A stretch of 38,065 nucleotides of DNA from Alphaproteobacteria bacterium (GTDB lineage: Bacteria; Pseudomonadota; Alphaproteobacteria; JAEUKQ01; JAIBAD01), in NCBI GenBank assembly GCA_019695395.1, contig JAIBAD010000016.1:1-38065 (forward strand), read 5' to 3'. The number at the start of each line of letters is the position of its first letter. Position 1 is the stretch's first letter. This document shows positions 32,458-38,065 of this stretch, one piece after another. Below the pieces are notes generated by a model. It was not told the origin of the DNA. It saw only the letters and a list, made by a program, of their open reading frames with translations, and made no database searches. The position numbers and the translations under genes are program-made.

Positions 32458-33228
32458 TTAAGAAAATTTATGGATCAATTTTTTAACTTCATTAATCAAT
32501 GCATCTAGATGATGTTGTTCAGAAAGACGATGGTTCCCATCTTTAAACATAATTAATTTATTTTCATGATTGGAAATTTGATTTAATATTTCTAAGGATA
32601 ATTCCCATGGTACTTCTTGGTCATTTAATCCATGAAATAGGGTAAAAGGTTGAGAAAGGGAAGCTAAATTAAAATTACTATTCGAACTTTTTAAGATAAC
32701 AAAATCTTTAGATTGATCCAAAAAATATTTGGATATTTTATAAGGTTTTAAAGAGTAAGGTGAAAAAAAATCAAAGCAATGATTTTTTTCAAGAGATATT
32801 TTTTGATCAAGAGATAATGAAGGAAGAATGAGTTTTACAGGAAAATCTGGGGCTGCTGATATACCAATATTGGCAACTATTTTTTGTGGACGTAATAATG
32901 TCGCTAAAATCATAATCCATGCGCCCATACTAGACCCTACTAAAATTTGGGTGCCTTTTGTAATATAATCTAATAAAAATAATGTATCCTCTAACCATTC
33001 CTTGATAGATAATTTTTCTATACATCCATCTGATAGACCATGACCACGATAATCAAAGCGTAAAAATTGATGCCCTTGTTTCTGGCAAAATTTTTGTAAG
33101 GTGCTAGCTTTTAATCCCATCATTGTTGAATAAAAGCCATTTAAATAAACTATGCCGGGGCTCGATCCTGGCAAATATTCATAGGACAATTTGGTTTGAG
33201 GTAAAATATCAGTAAAATTAAATGACAA
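32458..33228 (-). CDS. Alpha/beta hydrolase (ABHD10-like)
   Basis: The 256-residue protein has the alpha/beta hydrolase fold with nucleophile elbow VGSSMGAWIM (about residues 97-106), acidic residue in FHGLNDQEVPWELS (about 214-227) and His in KDGNHRLSE (about 235-243), a complete triad. The early YLNGFYSTMMGLKA and FDYRGHGLSDG match the ABHD10-like group, which includes depalmitoylating esterases, and many alphaproteobacterial members of unknown substrate. The only start before the conserved part is TTG at 33228, with no clear Shine-Dalgarno; upstream the frame has no better start. It lies 25 nt after phaR on the same strand, so a link to polyhydroxyalkanoate metabolism is possible but unproven. 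Confidence 0.82.
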   Translation of the reverse strand: MSFNFTDILPQTKLSYEYLPGSSPGIVYLNGFYSTMMGLKASTLQKFCQKQGHQFLRFDYRGHGLSDGCIEKLSIKEWLEDTLFLLDYITKGTQILVGSSMGAWIMILATLLRPQKIVANIGISAAPDFPVKLILPSLSLDQKISLEKNHCFDFFSPYSLKPYKISKYFLDQSKDFVILKSSNSNFNLASLSQPFTLFHGLNDQEVPWELSLEILNQISNHENKLIMFKDGNHRLSEQHHLDALINEVKKLIHKFS

Positions 33229-33253
33229 AGGATAATTATCTAAGAATATATAA

Positions 33254-33862
33254 TTATTTATTTTTTTTCTTCGAAACGGATGATTTATTCAATTCTTCAA
33301 TTTGTTTCTTTAAGGTAAGAACTTGTTGTTGTAATAAATTTAATTGATTACTTGTTTCATCATTTTTAGATACATTTTTATTTTGTTCATTATCTAATTT
33401 GTCAAAAGGTGAAAACATTTTTAAAGCACCTTCAAAAAAAGAATTATTTTGTTTTGCAATTTCATCAAATCCAGAAAATGAAAATAAATTACCAAATGCA
33501 TTTTTCATATATTGACGTATTTGTTCTTGATGTCCAACGAAAGTTGACATTGATTGTTCTAAATAACGAGGAAGAAGAAATTGAAGATTATCTCCATAAA
33601 AACTGATTACTTGCCGTAAAAAACTAATAGGTAAAAGATTTTGTCCTTTATTTTCTTCTTCAACAATAATTTGTGTTAAAACAGCTCGGGTTATATCTTC
33701 TTCTGTTTTGGCATCAAGAACAGTAAATTCAATATTATTTTTTACCATATGACATAAATGTTCAAGCGTTATATAGCTACTGGTATTTGTGTTATAAAGA
33801 CGCCTATTTGCATATTTTTTAATAATAATTGATTTACTTGTTTTGGAATTGCCAGAATTCAT
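33254..33862 (-). CDS. phaR: Polyhydroxyalkanoate synthesis regulator PhaR
   Basis: The 202-residue protein begins with the PHB accumulation regulator DNA-binding domain (IIIKKYANRRLYNTNTSSYI, about residues 12-31, then LEHLCHMVKNNIEFTVLDAKT and EDITRAVLTQIIVEEE). The PHB-binding region follows, with LLPISFLRQVISFYGDNLQ and LPRYLEQSMSTF. A coiled-coil tail (LNLLQQQVLTLKKQIEELNK) ends it. PhaR represses phasin and its own genes and is released by binding nascent polymer. It faces phaC across a 176-nt divergent spacer, the normal context. Confidence 0.93.
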   Translation of the reverse strand: MNSGNSKTSKSIIIKKYANRRLYNTNTSSYITLEHLCHMVKNNIEFTVLDAKTEEDITRAVLTQIIVEEENKGQNLLPISFLRQVISFYGDNLQFLLPRYLEQSMSTFVGHQEQIRQYMKNAFGNLFSFSGFDEIAKQNNSFFEGALKMFSPFDKLDNEQNKNVSKNDETSNQLNLLQQQVLTLKKQIEELNKSSVSKKKNK

Positions 33863-34038
33863 GAATCGTATCTTTTTATTTAGAAATGATAAGGATAAAT
33901 TTAATATTATTTTATAAGCAGCATAAATTTCACTTATATACTATCATAATCTGCTAAGATAAAATGACAATACATTTATAATATAAAATAACCTTATAAA
34001 TAGTATAGGAAATTTGTTATAAAAAGTTAATTTTGGCA
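33863..34038. promoter_or_regulatory. Divergent phaR-phaC spacer with an AGCAG/CTGCT pair
   Basis: This 176-nt AT-rich spacer must hold both promoters. AGCAG (33917-33921) and CTGCT (33951-33955) are inverted and are the only GC-rich words in it. PhaR in Paracoccus binds TGC/GCA-containing sites, so this pair is a candidate, but the 29-nt spacing is wide and the match short. Confidence 0.25.
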
Positions 34039-35463
34039 ATGAAGAAAAAAATATTAAAACAAAAAAAGATTATATCAAAAAAGGATTCTAATGATCAAAA
34101 AATTTTTGATGAATGGAAAAATTATTTAACTACTTTGTTGCAAAATCCTAATTTAATCAAATATTGGTTAAATTTTTTTTTGCATGACCAAAAATTTCAA
34201 AATTTAATTTATCAGGCCCATAAAACAGCCAATGAAAAACAGAATACGCATATACGTTCAGGGCCGCGCCCCTTAATATACCATATGATTTTAGCATTGC
34301 TATGGCTTGGATGGTTAGATAATTTTTTGGTATTTTACAAATTCATTGATGCAAACAATACCCAAATTTTTACTAAAATTGTAAAGAGTATAAATGCCAA
34401 AAATCAAAAATTAAAAAATAAATTTCGTATAGCCGATTATGAAAAATTTATAAAAATTTGCCATGTAAAATATCATAATTTTTTAAAAGGCATATCTGCT
34501 TATCACGCTTCTCGATATAAGCGGAATCTTACTATACCCAAAACAATTACTTCTTGTGGTACAACAATGCTTCTAGATTATGCACCGCAAAATGCAGGAC
34601 CTTTTATTTTAATTATACCTTCTCTTATTAATCGTGCTTATATTTTAGATCTTTCCCAAAAACAAAGTTTGGTTCGTTTTTTAGCTTCTAAAGGGTTTCG
34701 GCCCTTGCTTGTAGATTGGGGATGTCCAGGTCAAGAAGAAAAAAAATTTACCCTAGAAAATTATATTCAGCGATTAGAATATTTTTTGACCTTTTTAAAT
34801 AAAAATAAAAGTAAGAAAAAGCTATTTTTTGTTTTGGGGTATTGTATGGGTGGGCTTTTAGCAACGGCATTAGCAATACGACAAAAGGAAAGAGTTGCTG
34901 GGCTTATTTGTATGGCAACCCCATGGGATTTTCATAAAGATCAAAAGCAAAAAGATATGGTACATACCTTCATACCAATTATTAAGAAAATTATTTTAAC
35001 ATGTGATGAATTGCCTGTGGATTATCTTCAATTGCTATTTTCATTTCCTAGACCATTTCAAATTATTGAAAAGTTTATTTATTTTTCAACATTAGATTCT
35101 TTATCCCCTAAAGCTCAAGAATTTGTGATGTTAGAAGATTGGTTAAATGATGGAGTCCCTTTAGTTAAATCTGTCGCTTTAGAATGTTTTGAAAATTGGT
35201 ATAAAAAAAATCAGCCTGCATTAGGTAAATGGAAAATTGGTAATACGTATATTAATCCAAAAAAACTTAATATACCTGCTCTTATAATCGTACCTACGCA
35301 TGATTATATCGTGCCCCCAGTGGGTGCAGTGGAATTAGCGTATCAATTAAATAAAGCAGAATTGTTTAAAATTGAAACAGGTCATATAGGTATGATAACG
35401 TCAACTAAAATGTCAAAAAAATTGAAAAGCAAATTATCTACATGGATATCTGCTCATATCTAA
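34039..35463 (+). CDS. phaC: Class I polyhydroxyalkanoate synthase, short form
   Basis: PhaC polymerises (R)-3-hydroxyacyl-CoA into polyhydroxyalkanoate on the granule surface. The 474-residue protein has the lipase-like box GYCMGGLL with nucleophile Cys269, catalytic Asp422 in PTHDYIVPP and His449 in ETGHIGMI; the 27-28-residue Asp-His spacing equals that of the Cupriavidus enzyme. Also present are IIPSLINRAYILDL, LASKGFRPLLVDWGCPG and MLEDWLNDGVP. It lacks roughly 100 N-terminal residues compared with typical class I enzymes of 560-600. The N-terminus is Lys-rich (MKKKILKQKK). ATG 34039 is preferred over an in-frame TTG at 34033. The phaA and phaB genes are not in the window. Confidence 0.9.
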   Translation: MKKKILKQKKIISKKDSNDQKIFDEWKNYLTTLLQNPNLIKYWLNFFLHDQKFQNLIYQAHKTANEKQNTHIRSGPRPLIYHMILALLWLGWLDNFLVFYKFIDANNTQIFTKIVKSINAKNQKLKNKFRIADYEKFIKICHVKYHNFLKGISAYHASRYKRNLTIPKTITSCGTTMLLDYAPQNAGPFILIIPSLINRAYILDLSQKQSLVRFLASKGFRPLLVDWGCPGQEEKKFTLENYIQRLEYFLTFLNKNKSKKKLFFVLGYCMGGLLATALAIRQKERVAGLICMATPWDFHKDQKQKDMVHTFIPIIKKIILTCDELPVDYLQLLFSFPRPFQIIEKFIYFSTLDSLSPKAQEFVMLEDWLNDGVPLVKSVALECFENWYKKNQPALGKWKIGNTYINPKKLNIPALIIVPTHDYIVPPVGAVELAYQLNKAELFKIETGHIGMITSTKMSKKLKSKLSTWISAHI

Positions 35464-35483
35464 TCAATCTATAGAGAAATATA

Positions 35484-36089
35484 TTAGTCTTGGGGTTCTG
35501 TTGTCTTCATTGATGGAAGTTCAGAAAAATTGACAAACCATTTTTTTAAATTGGGTCTATTTTCATACCATGTGTCATGCGCAAATCTAAAGTTTAAATA
35601 ACCTAGTGCAGCACCTAGTGAAAATTCACCAATAGTTGGAGGATGCAAAAAACTATCTATTTCTTTTTCCAAAAACTCTAAACTTTGGTGGATTTTATTT
35701 TTTTGCATATTAACCCAACCTTCCCAATAAAAATTGGGTGGTCTCATATATTCTTCCATTCTGCATAAGACAGCAGCATCCATAATACCATCTGCAAGAG
35801 CTTGCATTCTTAATGCGAACCACCTATTGGGACCTGGCTTAGGAAAAAGTTTTTGTAATGCTGTTTGGTCAAGATATTCGCATATTACAGCAGAATCATA
35901 AAGAATCTTTCCATTACCAAGAATTAAAGTTGGAACTTTACCCAAAGGATTTTCAGGACAAATACCTTTATCAGGGTTTTCTGTAACGGGGGGTAATATC
36001 TCTAAATTTTTTTCAAGTTTGTTTTCCAAAATAGTTATCATAACTTTTCGGCCATAAGGACTTGCATTTGATGTACGTAATTTAATCAT
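35484..36089 (-). CDS. Glutathione S-transferase family protein
   Basis: A 201-residue protein with an N-terminal thioredoxin-like glutathione-binding domain (SNASPYGRKVMITILEN, residues 7-23; GKVPTLILGNGKILYDSAVICEYLD, about 50-74, quoted in parts with the conserved cis-Pro and Asp-Ser) and a helical C-terminal domain (FALRMQALADGIMDAAVLCR; ALGYLNFRFAH). It conjugates or transfers glutathione to an unknown partner. It lacks the SSCSWRVRIAL motif of zeta-class maleylacetoacetate isomerases. Its start overlaps the stop of gloB by ATGA, so the two glutathione-using proteins are translationally coupled. Confidence 0.9.
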   Translation of the reverse strand: MIKLRTSNASPYGRKVMITILENKLEKNLEILPPVTENPDKGICPENPLGKVPTLILGNGKILYDSAVICEYLDQTALQKLFPKPGPNRWFALRMQALADGIMDAAVLCRMEEYMRPPNFYWEGWVNMQKNKIHQSLEFLEKEIDSFLHPPTIGEFSLGAALGYLNFRFAHDTWYENRPNLKKWFVNFSELPSMKTTEPQD

Positions 36090-36880
36090 AATACGGTTGA
36101 TAAATTGGGATTTTGATTAAAAATATTTTTTAACTCTCTTAATTTTAACAAAACAACAGAAGGATCAGTTTCCATAGTATAGCCTAGGCGTTTCTTAATC
36201 TCAATAGAATCTGCACGCAGGAAAGGATTAGTTAATAATTCATCAGATAAGGATACAGGTATGGTGGGTTTATTATGTTGTCTTAAAATTTTTATTTTTG
36301 TAAAACGTTCATAAAGGTAAGTATTTTGGGGATCAATTTTTAAAGCAAAACACGCATTGTGTTCTGTATATTCGTGCCCACAAAAAATATTAGTTTCTTT
36401 TGGAAGATTACGTATTTTATTTAAAGAATTCCACATATCTTGGATAGTACCTTCAAATAATTTTCCGCACCCTAGGCTAAATAATGTATCACCACAAAAG
36501 AAATTGTTATGTTCATAAAACCATAACCCAATATGTCCTAAAGTGTGACCGGGGATAAAGAGAATTTTTAATTTTAAATTGCCCAAACTGATTTTCTGAT
36601 TTGAAAATAGTTTTTGGGTTATACCTGGTATTCTTTCCCAATCATCTGCATATCCCAAGATTGAGCAATTTGTGATTTTTTGTATTTCTAAATTACCACC
36701 TGTATGGTCATGATGATGATGTGTATTAATTATATAATTAATATGCCAGCCTAATTTATTGCTTTTTGCAAGAACTGAGCCAGCATCAGTAGGGTCTATA
36801 GCAATACAAATAGCTGTGGTCGGATCATAAATAAGATACGCATAATTATTGATAGCGCATGGAATAATACGAATAATCAT
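36086..36880 (-). CDS. gloB: Hydroxyacylglutathione hydrolase (glyoxalase II)
   Basis: GloB hydrolyses S-lactoylglutathione to lactate and glutathione, the second step in methylglyoxal detoxification. The 264-residue metallo-beta-lactamase-fold protein has the metal motif NTHHHHDHTGG (about residues 52-62). It also has IPGHTLGHIGLWF (about 109-121), FFCGDTLFSLGCGKLFEGT (about 126-144) and CGHEYTEHN (about 166-174). The C-terminal HAGH domain has NPFLRADS. All family ligands look present and the length is normal. It heads a two-gene minus-strand unit with the glutathione transferase. No gloA is in the window. Confidence 0.94.
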   Translation of the reverse strand: MIIRIIPCAINNYAYLIYDPTTAICIAIDPTDAGSVLAKSNKLGWHINYIINTHHHHDHTGGNLEIQKITNCSILGYADDWERIPGITQKLFSNQKISLGNLKLKILFIPGHTLGHIGLWFYEHNNFFCGDTLFSLGCGKLFEGTIQDMWNSLNKIRNLPKETNIFCGHEYTEHNACFALKIDPQNTYLYERFTKIKILRQHNKPTIPVSLSDELLTNPFLRADSIEIKKRLGYTMETDPSVVLLKLRELKNIFNQNPNLSTVL

Positions 36881-36941
36881 AAAAGATTATTCTACAGAAA
36901 TTATTACGAGTTACTATCGGAATCTAGGATAATAAAGATAA

Positions 36942-36965
36942 GAGCTGAAAATTATTATTCAGCTC
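36942..36965 (-). terminator. Hairpin terminator of the exported protein gene
   Basis: On the minus strand GAGCTGAA (36965-36958) pairs with TTCAGCTC (36949-36942) around an 8-nt loop covering the stop codon. TTATCTTTATTAT follows. The 8-bp stem with four G-C pairs and a T-rich tail is plausible as a Rho-independent terminator ahead of gloB. Confidence 0.5.
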
Positions 36966-37572
36966 CAAGTCTATTTGATAAATTTTGGGTTAATAATACA
37001 GCAACGGCAAAACGAACCTGGCTTAATTCATTGACAAGTTGGATTTCCAAAAATCTCGGCATAGCTTTACTATTAACTGCTAATTTATATTGCTCAACAA
37101 TAGATTTGGCTTTTTTTAAATCTTCTGTAATTTTATCCGTCTCTTTAACAGGTAACCATTCTTTTTTTGCTTGTGATTCTGCTAATAATTTTTTATGAAG
37201 TCGTAAATTTTGCAAAGTTTCCATGACTTCGTTAAAATCAGGAAGATTTGAAAGACTATATCTAGTATTATTGGTGTTTATATCTTGATTAGGATTATTA
37301 CTGTTAGGTGTTGTAGCACCACCTAAACTATATCCTGACAGAGGACCATCTTCACGCATATAAATCCCACCACTTTGCATAACATCATCTAAAGCTTTTT
37401 TTAATGTATCTAAATCTTTTCCTGCGAATGGGTCCTGCTCGCCGCTTCTGGATTCATTGTCACGACCTGAATCTTTATCGACAGCATAGCTTGGAGAATT
37501 AATTAAAAGACTTATGTTTAAAGACATAAGAATATAAAATGAGAAGGTAGAAAATTTAAAAATGTTTGTCAT
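36955..37572 (-). CDS. Exported protein of unknown function
   Basis: I do not recognise this 205-residue protein. Residues 1-30 form a signal peptide (MTNIFKFSTF, hydrophobic stretch, cleavage likely after PSYA). Residues about 31-60 are charged and polar (DKDSGRDNESRSGEQD). About 60-115 include GGIYMREDGPLSGYSLGG and an Asn-rich linker. From about 125 to the end the sequence is predicted mostly helical, with FNEVMETLQNLRLHKKLL and FLEIQLVNELSQVRFAVAVLL. It is transcribed alone, divergent from argH. Layout (signal, polar linker, helical C-terminus) resembles the exported protein at 27556, but I see no clear sequence identity between them. Confidence 0.65.
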   Translation of the reverse strand: MTNIFKFSTFSFYILMSLNISLLINSPSYAVDKDSGRDNESRSGEQDPFAGKDLDTLKKALDDVMQSGGIYMREDGPLSGYSLGGATTPNSNNPNQDINTNNTRYSLSNLPDFNEVMETLQNLRLHKKLLAESQAKKEWLPVKETDKITEDLKKAKSIVEQYKLAVNSKAMPRFLEIQLVNELSQVRFAVAVLLTQNLSNRLGAE

Positions 37573-37893
37573 TAAAACAACATCCCGAATAAATTAAAAA
37601 TAGATAATAAAAATATATTTAAAAATTAAATTAATATAATAAAAGTAAAGGTTTTAAGTCTAGTAAAATATCTATCAAAAAATAATGTAATAAAATAATT
37701 AATGATCAGCAAGTTATAAAAAATATACTAATACTATATAATTATAACCTGATTTTTAATAAAAAAGCAAGTTTTTTAGTTTAAAAATCTTACAGCTACT
37801 TTAGTATAAAGAAGATTTTTAAATTATTAAAGTATATTTTAACTTAAAATAAAGTTTATTAGATGTTCCTATTGTGAATTTGAAAGATAAATA
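37573..37893. other. 321-nt AT-rich divergent spacer with 12-bp inverted repeat
   Basis: No gene is seen. The clearest structure is TTTAAAAATCTT (37780-37791) and its exact reverse complement AAGATTTTTAAA (37812-37823), separated by 20 nt. It lies about 70 nt before the argH-like start. It could be an operator, a leader hairpin or a terminator-like stem; no T-run follows on the plus strand. The remainder is A/T-rich with no confident promoter. Confidence 0.5.
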
Positions 37894-38065
37894 ATGGCTA
37901 AAATCAATAATCCTGCAAGAAATAAAATTTTTAATAAAATAGAATCACCTATTATGAGTTTAATTAATAATTCGATCCATGAAGACCAAAGGTTATGTCA
38001 CTATGATATAATAGCTTCTCGAGCTCATTGTGACATGCTTATGAGGCAAAAAATTATATCTAAAA
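37894..38065 (+). CDS. argH: Argininosuccinate lyase-like, N-terminal part (runs off the edge)
   Basis: The 57 visible codons end IASRAHCDMLMRQKIISK and include SPIMSLINNSIHEDQRLCHYDI. This matches the N-terminus of argininosuccinate lyase, which splits argininosuccinate into arginine and fumarate. The matching pattern is IM-x2-IN-x-SI-x2-D-x-RL ... DI-x2-SRAH-x2-ML-x2-Q-x-II. The LWGGRF segment expected about 10 residues earlier is replaced by NKIFNKIES, so one of the family's most conserved N-terminal elements is missing. An in-frame TAA at 37888-37890 rules out an upstream extension in this frame. GAAAG lies 7 nt before the ATG. The gene continues beyond the window. Confidence 0.7.
   Translation, partial: MAKINNPARNKIFNKIESPIMSLINNSIHEDQRLCHYDIIASRAHCDMLMRQKIISK

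Noticed and set aside
33917-33955. AGCAG/CTGCT pair as a firm PhaR operator
   Set aside because: Five-base arms with a 29-nt spacer are too short to be convincing; listed only as a low-confidence regulatory spacer.
35484-36089. Glutathione transferase as the missing maleylacetoacetate isomerase
   Set aside because: It lacks the zeta-class SSCSWRVRIAL-type motif and is linked to gloB, 24 kb from the homogentisate genes.
1-38065. CRISPR arrays, insertion sequences, prophage, toxin-antitoxin or other defence modules
   Set aside because: No repeat-spacer pattern, transposase, integrase, phage structural gene or paired toxin-antitoxin frames could be recognised on either strand.

Overview
The window reads as an AT-rich alphaproteobacterial chromosome segment, most likely from a host-associated lineage of the Holosporales / Rhodospirillales-like kind. 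This rests on several alphaproteobacterial hallmarks: the rpsP-rimM-trmD-rplS block, an IalB-family gene directly before rlmN, the rpe / heparinase-like / purH block, rluB beside rsmD, a 1600-residue NAD-glutamate dehydrogenase, divergent phaR and phaC, and an argH start beyond an exported-protein gene. I cannot name the genus. No CRISPR array, insertion sequence, phage module or recognisable defence system is visible, and most of the window is housekeeping and central metabolism.

Layout. Positions 1 to about 390 are not bacterial. They encode the end of a eukaryotic TKL-like protein kinase in two exons around a 47-nt GTAAGG...CCAG intron. This sequence abuts rpsP, which has lost its start and about the first 11 codons, so the left edge looks like a host/symbiont chimera. 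From about 394 to 4053 (+) come rpsP, rimM (apparently with an ATT start), trmD, rplS, an aspartate-semialdehyde dehydrogenase homologue that has lost its catalytic residues, and a DinB-like protein. Positions 4057-6895 (-) hold a PmtA-like methyltransferase, a second methyltransferase and a class 3 asparaginase. Positions 7135-19433 (+) hold a SpoU methyltransferase, an IalB-like protein, rlmN, homogentisate dioxygenase, fumarylacetoacetase, a membrane adenylate cyclase with a ferredoxin domain, the giant glutamate dehydrogenase and a UMF1-type transporter. Positions 19435-23430 (-) hold purH, a heparinase-like protein and rpe.

From 23577 to 25862 (+) there is an EamA transporter, tRNA-Leu(CAA), a MerB-like protein and a MAPEG protein. 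A Bcr/CflA exporter (-) follows a 13-bp terminator hairpin. Next come an exported unknown protein (+), rsmD, an RluB-type pseudouridine synthase and a class I amidotransferase-type hydrolase (-), then tadA (+). A saccharopine-dehydrogenase-like enzyme faces a divergent Lrp-type regulator across a spacer with inverted repeats. The right end carries an alpha/beta hydrolase and phaR (-), a short phaC (+), a glutathione transferase and gloB (-), another exported unknown protein (-), and the first 57 codons of an argH-like gene running off the edge.

Function. The window suggests an organism that uses amino acids: asparaginase, homogentisate cleavage, NAD-glutamate dehydrogenase and a lysine-dehydrogenase-like enzyme with its own regulator. 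It appears to store carbon as polyhydroxyalkanoate and keeps glutathione-dependent detoxification. Biosynthesis looks partly eroded: the Asd homologue is a probable pseudoenzyme, the leu genes often found between rplS and asd in free-living relatives are absent, and the argH-like start lacks its usual GGRF motif. I found no clear new multi-gene system. The best leads are the full-length catalytically emptied Asd, the rare rimM start, the MerB-like protein lacking Asp99, the homogentisate/redox-cyclase cluster, the Lrp operator candidates and the eukaryotic junction.
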